64,000 nt of DNA from Plantago major (GCA_026545765.1 CM048842.1:69354371-69418370); one strand, 5' to 3'; positions 1 through 12,759 are shown, counted from the stretch's first letter. Notes: generated by a model from the sequence alone, not told the origin. Made by a program: numbers and translations.

Positions 1-988
1 TGCATTAATGAGAATAGACAGGAAAGTAATGCACAAGAGTTGATGGAGAATTGGGAGTTGGATTTTGTTCTAGGAAATGATAAGGAGATAGAGCGTAATG
101 ATTATATGATGGCTGGAGAATTTAATAGTTGCAAGGTCAAGGGTAAGATAGAAGAAGCCAAAGAAGATCTGGTGGATTGTTTTGGGGTGGAAGAAACGTG
201 TGCATGGAGTTTGGTGAGTAGTGACACAAGGCTTGAGGAGTCTGAGGTAATATTGGATCAGTTTCTTGTTAATCAAAGTAGAGAGGCCCAAATCGATTTA
301 ATTGGACTGGAAGAGGTGAATGGTGGGCCTACCTGTCAGCTTGAGGACGTGATAAAGGATGCAGTAGGTGGGGAATTTCAGAAAGCGGTTGTATCTAGCT
401 CAAATCGCGATTTGGAGGCAGAAAAGAAAAATACGTTTTGTCTAGAGGAGGATAAATGTGTGGAGGAGAATGTTTTGACCGTAAATACTGATATTTCTTC
501 TGATCCTTTCAATCTTAGACCAATAATTAACAGAGTAAACCCTTTAGCTCCGAAAAAATCCATTCCTAAGAAAACCAAGACAGATAGCAGATCGTTCAAT
601 AAACAGTCTGCGGAATCCTGGAAGACATTTGTGGCGGACTTGGCTGATGAGGAAGGTGAAGAAGTAGCAGAAGTTAAGGGGAGGAAAAAGGCTACGGGTC
701 GTAGGAAATTTGGGAGTAATCTAAATGGTGGCATCATTCCAAATACTAGTGAGATCGTGGCGTGTAATAGTATTTTTTTTTTTTTTTTTGAAGGAGTTGG
801 CGTCCAAGGAAACAGAGAGTGTGTGGAAGTCTGGAGTTGCTTTGGGATTGCTTGACAATAAGGAAAAGGGAGAAGCGTTGGAACAATTCGCGAATTGGGA
901 GATGAGAGACAAAGAATGCGTTGGCGGAGTGGCAGAGATTAATTCGGTGGTAAAGGAGTCGAATGAGGTTGTTAATGCGGATAATTAG
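1..988 (+). pseudogene. LINE ORF1, C-terminal part
   Basis: Open frame rich in Glu and Lys that runs into an 18-base T tract at about 772-789. After the tract the reading continues in another frame and ends at the TAG at 986-988. This suggests one original ORF1 shifted by a change in tract length. I see no CCHC knuckle or RNA-binding motif in this part; those domains would lie further 5', outside the window. Assignment as ORF1 rests on its position directly before the endonuclease, not on a recognised domain. Confidence 0.6.
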
Positions 989-1895
989 CATTAACATCCG
1001 AGGTTTGGGGGGAGGATCAAAAGGAGTGCTATTAGGGATCTTGTAACAAAGGAAAGGGCGGATTTTGTTTGCATACAAGAAACAAAGCTGAGTATTGTGG
1101 ATAAGAAATTGTACTTTTTATTATGGGGAAGCAGCGAATGTGATTAGATTTTTTATAGATCGGATGGCGCATCGGGAGGTTTGTGCTGTCTATGGGATAA
1201 CAAAAGTGTTTGAAAGATAGAAGATTTGGGGGGGATAAAGGAGTACTGGGTGTTATGGTTTGTGGGAAGAAAAATTAGTAAACATCGCAAATGTGTATGC
1301 ATCTTACAATACAGTGGGGAAGCGAGAGTTATGGACTTTTCTGTCAAGTTCGATGAGAGGAATTGAAGAGGAAAATTGGTGTCTCTGCGGTGATTTTAAT
1401 GTGGTGAGGAGTCAGACTGAAAGGAGAGGAGTGAACGGGGCGGGTAGAAGTACTGATATGGTTGAGTTTAATGAATTTGTCAACTCATTAAAACTCATTG
1501 ATCTCCCGTTGGAGCGTAGAAAGTTTACTTGGTACAAAGACAATGGGAAGTGCTGTAGCCGTCTCGATAGGTTCTTATTGTCGGAAAAGTGGGTGTCTAA
1601 TTGGCCGAGTTTAGCCCAATTTGGGTTGAAAAGAAAGGTATCCGACCACGCGGCAATTTTATTGAAGAAAGACATTAAGGATTGGGGACCGAGACCTTTT
1701 AAATTTTTGAGTTGTTGGTTGGAGGAGAAAGGTTTCAAGGAATTAGTTGAAGAAGAGTGGAAAACTTCAAAGGTAGAGGGTTGGAGTGGTTATGTGCTAA
1801 AGGAAAAGCTGAAATCTCTTAAGGAAAGGATTCGTGCTTGGCATGGTTCAAACTTTGGGAATTTGGATAATCGGATAGAGCAGAAAACAACATAA
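975..1895 (+). pseudogene. LINE ORF2 N-terminus: endonuclease (EEP) domain
   Basis: ORF2 seems to start at the ATG at 975, overlapping the ORF1 stop by 14 nt. It opens with ISINIRGLGG, the usual start of an exonuclease-endonuclease-phosphatase domain. The frame breaks near 1020; the continuation carries the catalytic QETKL motif near 1075-1090. The long open stretch 1260-1895 has GDFNVV, the RLDRFL stretch and SDHAAI, matching the GDFN and SDH motifs of L1 endonucleases that nick the target DNA. Stops and shifts between 1020 and 1260 and a stop at 1893 show it is not functional. Confidence 0.85.
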
Positions 1896-2029
1896 TTAAA
1901 AGATTTAGATCGGTGAAAAGAATGTGCAGAGTTAAGTGAAGAGGATTTAGCAGGAAATAAAGTTGTGTAGCAAGAGTTGGCAAAGCTTTTGTAGGTTAAG
2001 GACCATATTTGTTTTCAAAAGTCTCGAAG

Positions 2030-3618
2030 TCGGTGGATAAAGGAGGGTGACACGAACTCAAAAAAATTTCATAAGTGCGTCGAGAGAAGGGGGAGATCGA
2101 AACTAATTAGAGGTCTAAGAATCAAGGGTAGGTGGACTGATGAAGTGGAGGAAGTGAAAAGTGGGGCTAGAGATTTTTTTGCGCGGCAGTTTTCTACAAG
2201 TTCTGGATGTGGTAGCAGCCGATTATGCGGGTTGGAGGGTAGTAGGCTGAGTGCTTCTGAACACGCGTTTCTGGAAAAGGAATTCAGTTTGGAGGAGATA
2301 AAAGGGGCTGTTTGGGATTGCGGGGTGGATAAGTGTTTGGGGCCGGACGGCTTCAACTTCCAGTTCTTTCGATTTTTTTGGGAAAGTCTAAAAGGAGATT
2401 TTGAGAAGTTTTTCACTGATTTTTATTCAAACTCAAAGCTTGTTCGTGGACTGAACTCCTCTTTTGTCACGCTTATCCCAAAGAAGGCCAATCCTTTGTC
2501 TATTGAAGAATATTGGCCGATTTCTCTTATTGGAAGACCTTATAAAGTAGTAGCTAAGGTGCTTTCCACTCGATTGGCTAGTGTTATGGGGAGCATTATT
2601 TCACCGAATCAGTCAGCTTTTGTTGGAGATCGAAACATCCTAGATGGAGTGGTGATTGCGAATGAAGTGGTGGACGAGGCAAGGAAACAAAAGAAGAGTT
2701 TGTTTATGTTCAAAGTAGATTTCGAGAAGGCCTACGACTCAGTCAGTTGGGAGTTTCTATTGGGCATGCTAAAGTGCTTGGGTTTTGGTGGGACTTGGTG
2801 CCGGTGGATCAGAGATTGTGTATCGACGACGGAGGCGTCGGTACTCATAAATGGCAGCCCTTCTTCTCCCTTTAAGTTGGACAGGGGTTTAAGGCAAGGA
2901 GACCCACTCTCCATTTTCTTTATCTCGTGGTAGCGGAAGGTTTGAGTCGAATGGTGTCTAAGGCTTGTGTATCCGGCTTGTACAAGCCTTTGAGAGTTGG
3001 AAAAAATGGAGTCGTCATTTCTCACTTACAATATGGCGACGACTCTATTTTTTTTTTTCGGAGAAGCTTGCGAGGAGAACATTCGGGTGCTTAAAAGTGT
3101 GCTGAGATGTTTCGAGTGGAGATCCGGGTTAAAGATAAATTTTAGCAAAAGCTGCCTTATGAGTGTGGGAGTGGAACAGGAAACCTTAGTTGGCTGGGCG
3201 CAGATCCTAAACTATAGTGTGGGCTCTATTCCGTTTACTTATCTGGGGCGCACCCAAATGATAAACAAGTGTGGTAAACTGTGGTGGACAGGGTTTCCAA
3301 TAGACTGGATCGTTGGGAAAATGGATTTCTTTCGTTTGGCAGAAGAATTGTGTTGCTACGATCAGTGCTTACCTCCCTTCCTCTTTACCATCTCCCTCCT
3401 TTGCTTTGAACCATCTTAAAAAATTGTTTTTTATTTTTATGTTGTGGGGGGGGGGGGGGGGGGGGGGTGGTTGGGGGGGGAGTAGAAAAGTTGCGTGGGT
3501 AAAGTGGGAGGTCGTGTGTCGGTCGAAGGAGTTGGGAGGTTGGGGGATAAAGGATTTGGAGGCTTTTAATCTCTCATTGCTAGGAAAATGGGTGTGGAAT
3601 TTGGTGAGTGGGGGTTAA
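2030..3618 (+). pseudogene. LINE reverse transcriptase domain, frameshifted
   Basis: Begins with the linker SRWIKEGDTNSKKFHK typical of plant LINE ORF2, then open from 2145 to about 2933. Visible motifs include LGPDGFNF, TLIPKK, SAFVGDRNILDGV, FEKAYDSVSW and GLRQGDPLS, in the order expected for RT blocks 1-5. The catalytic YADD box reads YGDDS near 3030, in another frame than the upstream part, so a shift lies near 2925. A second T-rich tract at 3050 and a G22 tract at 3446-3467 fall in the thumb/connection region and further disturb the frame. Enzyme not expected to be made. Confidence 0.9.
3446..3480 (+). repeat. Poly-G tract inside the LINE
   Basis: A run of 22 G, then TGGTT, then 8 more G. 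It sits where ordinary LINE coding sequence is expected. Such a run could fold as a G-quadruplex and is prone to length change or assembly error. Confidence 0.9.
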
Positions 3619-3969
3619 GTCTCCGTGGACTCAAGTGTTGGAGTCAAAATATGGGAACTTTTTGGATTTGGTGAATTCTTGTGTGAGTGGGAAGGCTTGG
3701 GGGGAAATTGGTCCTCTTGGTGGAGGGATCTAGTCAAGTGAGTAGGTTGTAAGTCTTGGTTTAGCAAAAATCTGGTCTTAAAAGTCGGGGATGGGTGTGT
3801 AGCAAGGTTTTGGGAGGATACTTGAGTCGGAATTGGAGTCAGACTGAAAGAGGTGTTTCCTAGACTCTTTAGTTTAGATCGAGATAGTTGTTGTAGAGTG
3901 GTGGAGAGAGTAGTCTTGTGGGGTGATGTGTTGGAGGGTATTTGGTGTTAGAGACGCAAGCTCTTTGTG

Positions 3970-4460
3970 TGGGAAGAAGAACTCGTCAAAGATCTTGAGT
4001 GCTGATAAGAGGTTCGTTGCAGTTTTCGGGTGGCCACGACGTGTGGCTTTGGGTCCAGAAAAATGGAAGGGTTTATGCGGTAAAGGCTGGATACCGTCAA
4101 TTAATGGAAGACAAAAATGCGAAGGTGGAGCGAGTGGATTGGGCAGCGAGTACTTGGAATAGGTGGGTACCTCTGAAAATTTGCGTGTTTATGTGGAAGT
4201 TTTTTCATGACAGATTACCCACGTTGCCAAACTTAAAACGCAGAAAGTTAGTGCATCAGGATATTACGGCGACATGTAAGCTTTGTGATGAGAGTGTGGA
4301 TGAGAGTCTGGGACATCTTTTTTTCAATTGTTGTTTTGCGAAAATAATCTGGAAGTGTTTGGGCGACTGGTTGAGAATGAAATGGTCTTTCACGGATTCT
4401 GTACAAAGGAACAACGATCTGTTTTATGCAGGGGTGGCAAGCAAATATAGGGAAATCTGA
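3970..4460 (+). pseudogene. LINE ORF2 C-terminus: zf-RVT zinc-binding domain
   Basis: The frame from 3999 to 4460 carries a W-x-W segment followed by WNRWVPLKICVFMWKFFHDR, LPTLPNL, CKLCDESVDESLGHLFFNC and IWKCLGDWL. This Cys/His-containing segment is the zf-RVT domain found at the end of plant LINE ORF2 proteins. A second overlapping frame at 3923-4162 is only a shadow. No RNase H domain was recognised after it before the 3' UTR. Confidence 0.85.
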
Positions 4461-4659
4461 CAAGTTTTCTGGTCCTAAAGAACAAGAATGTGATATTTTC
4501 GTCGTATGGGTACATCGTCTGGGAATTGGATCCGAAGGGAGTTCTAAATATAGGGTGATTGCTGGACTGGTTTGTGGTTTCCTGCTCAGGTTGCTATTTT
4601 CTGTGCGGAGGTGGTCGTCGTGCTTTCTCCTGGGTTATTTTTTGTGCCGCTGTATCTAG

Positions 4660-5189
4660 TTCTGGTGTAGGAAAATTCTTTTTTTTGGTCCAGTCAGGTG
4701 TGGTTTCGACGCTTTTCATCCTGGTGTAGCGTAAGTGCCTCTGTCCTTGGTCTTCCTTATTCTGCCCATCCTTTCTTTTCTCTTTGTTTGGGTGCCGGAT
4801 TGGACATCATCAATCTTTCTTTCTACCTCCTTAGCTTGATATCCCGCCAATTCGGTCTTGGTTCCGACCCCTAACTTTTGGCTTGACACTTTGGTGTTTT
4901 GACACACTAGACGATGGGGTAGTCAAGATTTACGCCCTTAAAGGTTAAGTTTGGTGTGGGTTGGTTTTAAGCCTTTGTACCTCGGCGGTGGTTTCTTATG
5001 TTGCACTTTGGTGAGTTGTGGTGTTTGTCATTTTTTGTTGTTGTTCTGTTGAGTCTTGGGTGTTGTGATATTTGCAGGATTTTGTTTAGTTTGGGAAGTT
5101 TGAATATGTAAAATTCGAATACCGCTGGTGTTTCGTTGTTATCTATCGATGGAATAAAATTTTAATTTCTCAAAAAAAAAAAAAAAAAA
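4660..5189 (+). other. LINE 3' untranslated region and poly(A) tail
   Basis: GT-rich non-coding sequence, typical of plant LINE 3' UTRs, ending in AATAAAATTTTAATTTCTC and then A18 (5172-5189). The tail marks the 3' boundary of the insertion. Confidence 0.75.
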
Positions 5190-7164
5190 GAAATGTCAAA
5201 ACTTGTAGAGATGTGTAAAATCTAATCATTTAATACTCCAATAAGGATCATTGGGAACATTATTACTTGCAACTTAAAATTAATACGACCATCTAATCCA
5301 ATAATATCCTTTGGTTCTTAATTACATGCTATTCACATATTAGCCCAACCAATAAAGTTGCCAAACTTGCTTGTCGGGATGGAGAGTGATGTGTTGTAGA
5401 CGTTTGAAACTGGAGTACACCTTCATGTCCATGTCTAAAAGGAATATTATACTATTATTCATTTATTTATTTAAGTTTTCTGTTAGTTTATCATTTATGA
5501 ATTTTGTATAGGACCAACTGACCAACTGACCAAGTGATATTCGGATAGGCATTGAATCATCTAGGGGTGGCTAAGTCCATGTGGTCAGAAGATAGGCCTC
5601 AAAAATTTTAGGCTTCAAATTTTATAAGAAGATTCTTATATCTATCTAGAAACTAAATTTGCCAGTAAAATATTTTGATGGAAAAATCATTTTATCAAAT
5701 TCAAGTCTGGTATGATTACCTTACTCTTCGTCATATTATTATTTAAATTATGATTATTTTTACTTTGTATTTTTTGAACTTGTATTTTTTGAACTTCTTA
5801 ATTTTCTTAGTAATAAGATTTTCTTCATATTAATTGTGCGGAGCCAATTATAGTATGACGTGCATTTTTTATTGTTTTATTCATTTTAAATATTTTTTCG
5901 GGATCCAATCTTACAAGTTCACACAGGGCCCTGAAATATATGAGACGCAACTGCATCATCTACACGCTAAAAAGAGTTTCTTTGAAAATGCATTGGTTGT
6001 TTTCTGAATAACCTGGTTGGTGCATGTATAAAATAAAGGTTGAGTTTATATGTAGCGAGCAAGCTATCATGCACATAATTAAAGATGGATAGTAAATCAC
6101 GTGAGTGACCTAACTGATTCCAACTGATTTCGAAGGAAGAAATGCTCACTGCATAACTACCAGTATCCATAATATGTGAAAAGTTCCCGCCGAATTGTTA
6201 GGTCTCACATTTATTACGACATAGTAATAAACCTTGGCATGCTTTGGAGTAGTTACATCTTCAACCTTTAACTTCAACAAGATACTACTATGCTTGATTT
6301 CTCCAATAAATACAAGGTGATATGAATATAATGGACCTATATCTAATTTTAGTCTAGTTAGCTTGGACTTGAATTCTGCACTAAATAAGAAGTGAAGTCC
6401 AGAAAGATTTTAATCTCGTAGACGTATTCCAGTTATATAAAGAGTCACATTTTCTCATTCATTATAGACCATGCGAACTCAAATGTGAAGGTTGTTTCGT
6501 CATAGGTACTATCAAATACAACTGTTAACACCCTCACACTATAGTAGTTGATCCCGGTCCACCGAGGAGCTACTACGATTGTAAGGTAGAAAATTCCATC
6601 TAAGTCTATTATGGGCAATGTAGCATTATTTACAAGCATTCACTGCATATTTAGTTAAACATATCTTCCTATCAATGACCAGACAACAGAACCAAATATC
6701 AAGTTGTACATACCAGGATCATGCCAAGTTACATTGAAACCAGAAAGTCCTAAAAAATCAAAATGTAGTCATTATTTTATTGTGACACGTAATTTGGATC
6801 CAATGAACCACCAATTATCCGACAAGTTGTCACTAATTAAGTAGTCAATTCAAGATCTTCCTGATGAACAAAATCTAATCTGTGCAATTATTTATCCATA
6901 AATTTATTTATTTATTTTCTTCCATTCAAAATTATGTATAAGGTCTAATGCAGTTACGCTGCCCAACATCAAATGGAGTATTTTGTCACTTCTCCACCTC
7001 ATTTCTTATTATTATCCAGAAGATTTGATTTGCATTTTGCAGTACTTAACTAATCGTGCTGCTTTATAATGTAAGAGACCCTTTACATGCATATCCCCAG
7101 ACATTGCATTTTTACCTCCAACATATTCATGCAGCAAAACGGATAAAGCAATTATTTTTACACA
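5190..7164. other. Intergenic AT-rich DNA; possible decayed exons on the minus strand
   Basis: No recognisable gene. Two short minus-strand open stretches (about 6445-6745 and 5967-6180) have non-repetitive, protein-like composition, for example APRWTGINYYSV and GFNVTWHDPG, but I recognise no family and no clean splice set. The remainder shows no structure I can assign. Confidence 0.4.
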
Positions 7165-7402
7165 AAGTCTTACGAGAGATGGTCTCTAAATAACTTATCT
7201 AGAAACGACTTATGTTATCAATAAAATCATCCATGTTATTAATCAAAACGTCTATATTGTTAATGAAGTAAGTCTTGTTGTAATATGAAAAAATACCAAT
7301 GTTGAGAATATAGGTGTTTTGATTAATAACATTGATAATTTTCTTGATAATATAGGTTCGTCTCTAGATAAATTATCCATAGACCGTCTCTCAGAAGACT
7401 TA
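7165..7402. mobile_element. MITE-like element with about 44-bp terminal inverted repeats
   Basis: The left end begins AAGTCTTACGAGAGATGGTC, and the reverse complement of the right end begins AAGTCTTCTGAGAGACGGTC. The similarity continues for about 44 bp on each side up to the ATCTAGAAACGA / ATCTAGAGACGA block. The AT-rich interior is not coding. This is the layout of a short non-autonomous DNA transposon; superfamily and target duplication are not clear. Confidence 0.75.
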
Positions 7403-9398
7403 CTCTTTTTTCAAAATAATTGATTCTCTCTAGCACGAGTAAAATCCACACGACATTAGTAGAATGGTAGTATAAGCTAGTGGAATATGTCAAACATTTT
7501 GATAAAATGGATATAAATTTTTACAAGAATTTCATAATTGTTTGGCTTTGTCAAAATGTTCTACAATTACACATAAAATTAATTGGTGGTGAAACCTGAT
7601 ACTGAATTACAACAAAAGCTAAACATATAACCAACTGTTTTTGGACGGATCCATCCTTATTAGTACTATTAACGACGAATACACCGCACTATAAATTATA
7701 CTAATACAACACAATTGGCGGTGCAAATACGTGTTTTGATTTGGCCACTAAATAAACTAGAATGAATGTTGGCCCAATGCCTTTGAATAAAGTTTAAGCC
7801 TTTCGTCTTGTTTGTGTAGGGAAATGAGGACCAAAAGTCAAAAGTTGTAACAATAAAAAGGATTTATAGCTCACATTTTTAGTCTTCAGATCTTGTTGTC
7901 GCAGAATGCTGAGTATTCGTCGCACCGCCATACGACTGAAATAATATTTTCTTTACCCATATAATGATCATGCAATGCCATGGATTAATTTGCTTTTGCC
8001 ACTAACATTAATTCTGAATAAAACTCAACATCATCACAAATGAGCTCGCCTGCCTAACATACGAGAGATTCTGAAGATGTTATAAATCGAGACACTGAAC
8101 ATAGAAAAGCCTTATTCCTACCGAGGGAGGAAGTAACGAATGTCTCGGAGGAGGCAAGACTCTCCTAACATACAACTATGGCGTTGTGCGAATACCCCTC
8201 CGTTAATATTGTAAAAAATAGTACTCTTTCAAAGATGACCTCGAAAACAATATAAAGTCAAACATGATATATGTTCTAGGACGGAGAGAATATACAGATA
8301 AATCACCGCTCACCACGGTATGAGACATACTGGCAAGACATGTGTGTGATCCAAATCATGAATAACCTCGCCAACACAAATGACCGGATCCCGATCGTTT
8401 AATTGTCGGGTTGTTACATATATTATGATATTTGCTGATTAGTAGCATGATTCCTAGTTGAAAAAGAAAAAGATATTTGCAACCAGACCAAATTAGAACA
8501 CTTGCTAACATGGTAACAACTGATGGGATTGGGATGTAAAAGAAAACCATTTTGAATTTGATTTCTTAAAGAATGATTATGATGTATATGTACCATTAAC
8601 ACGTTACGCACGTAGTTAACTAGCCACCCATGGAGCTGATGATTTATGTTGACAAATATCTAACACACATAACCACATGCACAGAAACAATTAGCAAAGG
8701 GTTGAATTCATGTGACCTAGGAAACAAGCATCGGTGTCACTCAATTGACTAATAGACCTTCAAGTTGGAGTAATGCATATTAGTTGATGTATTTTATTAA
8801 TGGAGGACCATGACTAAGCTTATAACACATGCCTTGCAGTACTCTCATCCCATGTTCATCCATCTCAGCCACAAGCCTTCAATCTATTCTTGTATATTCT
8901 CATCATATCCATCACAAGAACATCATGTGTAGGTAGATAATGTTGGCTAGTGGTATGTCAATTGGAAGGGCAAATACGCCCCTAACCGGGGTAGGGAAAG
9001 GCGAACATATATGGAATGCAACTTGCAGATGCGCAAAGACTCGCCTGGCCCATGGCTAGTCTCCGCCTCAAGTTCACCTGCCTATAGAAATGTGACGATC
9101 TCTTCATACAATAAGGTCCAAACACAAGACCTCTTCGTTGAAGTAGTAGTATAAACATGTCAGCTATTTATTTGTACATAGGAGAAAAAACACCGATATA
9201 GCATATAATTATAATCATTTATTACAAACCTGTTCGACATGCATGCAACCAACAAAATCACATCTCTTCTTTCACAACTGTAAACGATTCTTAACAACGG
9301 TACACATAATTCAGACATTATTACCAGGAGCAAGTAAGGATGAGAGAGTTACCTCTGTTGCTCCTCCACATATCTTGGATACAAACAAACCGAATAAG
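7403..9398. other. Intergenic DNA downstream of the LRAT-domain gene
   Basis: AT-rich with no open frame that looks real. A fragment near 8240-8295 ending in GGACGGAGAGAATA resembles one end of a Stowaway-type MITE. The roughly 100 bp before 9399 would be the 3' UTR of the neighbouring minus-strand gene. Confidence 0.4.
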
Positions 9399-12216
9399 CT
9401 AGGCAGCCACTGGTAGAGCCTGAAGACTTGGTTCCAGGACCTGAAGAATACCTGCAGCAAGCCTCCTTGTAAGATCCTCCACAGGAACTTTCACAACATC
9501 CATCCTCATGCCGATATCAGCAGCATATCGACTAGCACAATAAACCCCGACGGCAGTTGCAGCCATCCCGTAAATGTTTGTAGTAACAAGACGCAGAGGA
9601 GTAGCCAACACAGCAGCAAGGGGTCCACCAATGATGGACACGGCCTGTCCACTCTGCCCCATTGTTCTCTGGTCCAGGACAAGCAATCCTGTTTTGCAGT
9701 AAATAGCGAAGTCTTCACAGTTGTTTTTGAACACATTGTAGCATCCAAATCCGTTGTCAAGAAGGTACTTTGCTCGATAAGTCACAAGTTCATCTGCATC
9801 TGAGACAGCAAGGGTGCATGTTCCTCCTCGGGCTTTTGCAAGGAACAGGGCAGGAGTAACGGCATACTCGAAGCGATATAAGATGCCACCGGCAAGGAAG
9901 CAGTCTAAACACGAGGAAACCACCCCATGACCGTCTGTTGATGGGATGCATGTGGGGCACGGAATACGAGATCTTGAGGGTCCTGAGCTTACTAAAATGA
10001 CATCTAGCACCGTTCCCGTTCCCACTTCTTCACCACGTCTTGTAAAATGAATGACCTTATTATCCCCAACATATATGCCTGCTATCAAAGATATATTACG
10101 GCATTATTGAAGACATGATAACAAAAACAAGATTTGAGATACAGCCGATACTGCAACGAGGATATCACTAAACAAAGTTAACCTTCAACATACAAGACCA
10201 AGTGGATGTTTGTTTTACAAGATATTCAGGTCATTCCCAGGGTATAATGCAAGAGTTATCAACAAGAAATGAATGCTCAAACTCTTCCCCATTAGTTAAT
10301 TCTGCTAAAAGTTCGTTAGTAAGTATACCTTCATTAGTTAATCGATCTATTATCTTATACTGACCAGTCACCACTAAAATGGCACAAAGGGCTTCTAGCA
10401 GTCAACTATCAAAGATCAGAAAATAACTTAAACAAACATGCTTCTGTATTTTCAACTGAGAAATCTACAAGCATTCTCGTGCAGCGACGTGCAAGTACAT
10501 GGACCCTTGTAAATTTGTAATGTTAACCATTTTTAAAAAAAATTAATGATAATAATAATATATTATAGCTATTAAACTTTACTAGATCTGCATGACATGG
10601 TTCAAAGGGATATGAATTTGCAACAGGAGCACTAACGCTAATTACATCACAAAATAAGGTAAATGATAATGACTAATGGCCTCATACACAATAAGTGCTA
10701 CAATATGATGTACATACTGGATGAGAGGGAGTCATATCCAACTGGAGGAAGTGGATGACAGAAAAATTATCACAAAAGCTTGTTGAAAAGTACTACTAAA
10801 GTTATCAATAATTCAATAGTTTATACTGAAACGCCACCGAAGACGGCGATTCTTCTACAAATTAAAAGATAATAAACTATTGATAACTTGTACTAAATGC
10901 CACTGAAGACCGCGAGTCACAGGAAAGAGCATAACATTCCAGAAGTTCTATGATTCTATCAATTGTAACTACGGCAGATGAGGGAAGCAAACAGAAGGAA
11001 CTCTATACTTGAGCCACGGTAAATGGAAGGAGAAAAAGAGTGAATTTATTTCTGAAGTGAACTGTACAGTAAGATAATTTGGGCAACAGAAATCAGAGAG
11101 CACGTCTTTCATTTGGTATGTATACTCAATGGAAGAACTATAGGCTATAGCACATAAGATGGTTGTTATGAGAAATACAGATAATTTTTTTCCACATAGC
11201 ACCAATGTCCCATCTGCAGGCAAAACCCATAACCTTGTGTCAACTGCCAAAGCACCAATTTACTGGTAATCACCAATGAAAATTGTAAAGGCGCCACACA
11301 GCTCCAAATCCACACGTACTTAGATCTTTCCCATATGTTGTACTACAGCCACAGACCAAAAATATTTACCCCAGATACTAAATTGTGAACACTCCCACCC
11401 ATTTTTCACAAATAGCCAGAACCTTGTGTTGCATATGCAAATGATACTAACACAATAATACCACATGCTACATACTCGTGGACCTAAAAATCCTCTTTCC
11501 GCATTTCATTTTGATCTTATGTTCTTCTTCATGCCTGAGAGTGCATCTTAGACATGCACATCTGTACAGTTTTGTTCTAAATTCTAATAAAACTGACCGT
11601 TTTCACCTAGTATTTCAAATTTGGCAAAATATAAATAGCTTAAAAAAAATTCGCATGTCATTACATTAGGCTAGAGCCTAGAAGTATCCACATTCTCGCC
11701 AAAACTACTATTTAAAGATGTATGCCACTCAGGTTCAATTAAGTGCCTAGGTCAATCTCAAGCTTCCTCAAACACATCAAATGAAACCTCTAAAAATATA
11801 TCAATTTCCAGAAAATTTTCCACTAGAAGACCCATTCAACTAACTGTTATCATCAATATGAAAGAAGAAATTGTATATTTGCAATTGAATCGAGCATGCT
11901 ACAATATACCATGTCTATGACTACAGAAAGTTAATCATTCTAGCTTCATGGCACAATCAGACCTAAAAGAATTCATCTTTACTACAGTACTCAACAATTT
12001 GCACAATTAAAATCGAAAACCTACCATGGTGAGCATAGATATAAGCAGTACGCCACGAATATATGTGATCACCTGGTTTAAGTACATTCCTGTTAACTCT
12101 GCACAGCAATAAACTCACATGTAAATCAATTTCCACGAAACGCAACGAACAAGGGGAAATGAATTGGCAGCTTAAATTCAATTTCAATTACTTTACCTAT
12201 TGGAAAGCAGCCCCAT
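9399..12216 (-). CDS. LRAT-domain protein, LEAD-SENSITIVE 1-like (3 exons)
   Basis: Three exons join in frame on the minus strand: 12216-12197 (20 nt, MGLLSN and the first two bases of an Arg codon), 12098-12025, and 10078-9399. All introns are GT-AG and the product is 257 residues, close to the length of plant LEAD-SENSITIVE 1 proteins. Visible motifs are LKPGDHIYSWR, YIYAHHGIYVGD with the conserved His, VIHFTRR, and FKNNCEDFAIYCKTG with the likely catalytic Cys of the NlpC/P60-like LRAT fold. A C-terminal Ala/Gly-rich segment may associate with membranes. In animals the fold transfers acyl groups between lipids; the substrate of the plant proteins is not settled. Intron 2 is 1946 nt and holds no recognised insertion. 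The start ATG is chosen because the tiny first exon is conserved in this family. Confidence 0.9.
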
Positions 12217-12758
12217 TCTGCTCGTTGCTTGTTTGCTTCTCCACTGATAAATTAGGGTTCTATATGCAACAAGTGTTGAGCAATCGATAAGGAAATATAG
12301 CTGAATTAGCCTCCCAAGTTATTTTGCCTGCCTTATCGCGACGAGCGATGATGAAGCAAACAACCGCGTAAAGGTGACGAAATTGAGGAGGTTTACTTTT
12401 TCGAAACGGTGGTTGCTGAAACTGAAATAGTGGACTTCAATTTAAGTCCTGAAATTACGAATTTGCCTATCGTAACGAGTCGAGTACGAGCCTTATGGGT
12501 TAAGGAACCAGTTCATGTGAAGAAGACATGTCGGCTCGGCTGTTGTCGGCCAGCCGGGTAGCGAACAGGTGGAAGGATAACGTCATTTGAGATCCTGATA
12601 TGGGCCTAAATCTTAACCATCACATAGCCCAGGCCTGTCTTCTCAGAATAACGGTCTATCTTTTGGACCGCACTTCAGGCCTTCCTCCCTCATTTTGCCT
12701 TGCTCCACTCATGGAAATATTGGTTTGGACTTTGGACCCAGATTTTAAGACTACGCTA
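12217..12758. other. Upstream region of the LRAT-domain gene
   Basis: Would contain the 5' UTR and promoter of the minus-strand gene. I cannot point to a convincing TATA box. A more GC-rich stretch lies at about 12480-12570. No gene seen. Confidence 0.35.
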
Positions 12759-12759
12759 T

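Larger units (their letters stand above)
1..5189 (+). mobile_element. LINE (non-LTR retrotransposon), 5' end outside window, decayed
   Basis: Read in order on the plus strand are the end of ORF1, an apurinic endonuclease-like domain, a reverse transcriptase, a zf-RVT zinc-binding domain, a 3' UTR and an A18 tail at 5172-5189. This is the layout of plant L1-type LINEs, which copy RNA into DNA at a nicked target. The reading frame is broken by at least five shifts or stops (around 770-790, 1020, 1140-1260, 2925 and after 3050), so the copy is dead. No 5' end or target-site duplication can be checked because the left end is cut off by the window. Confidence 0.93.

Noticed and set aside
9506-9760. 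Second minus-strand ORF within the LRAT-domain gene
   Set aside because: Alternative frame of the conserved exon 3.
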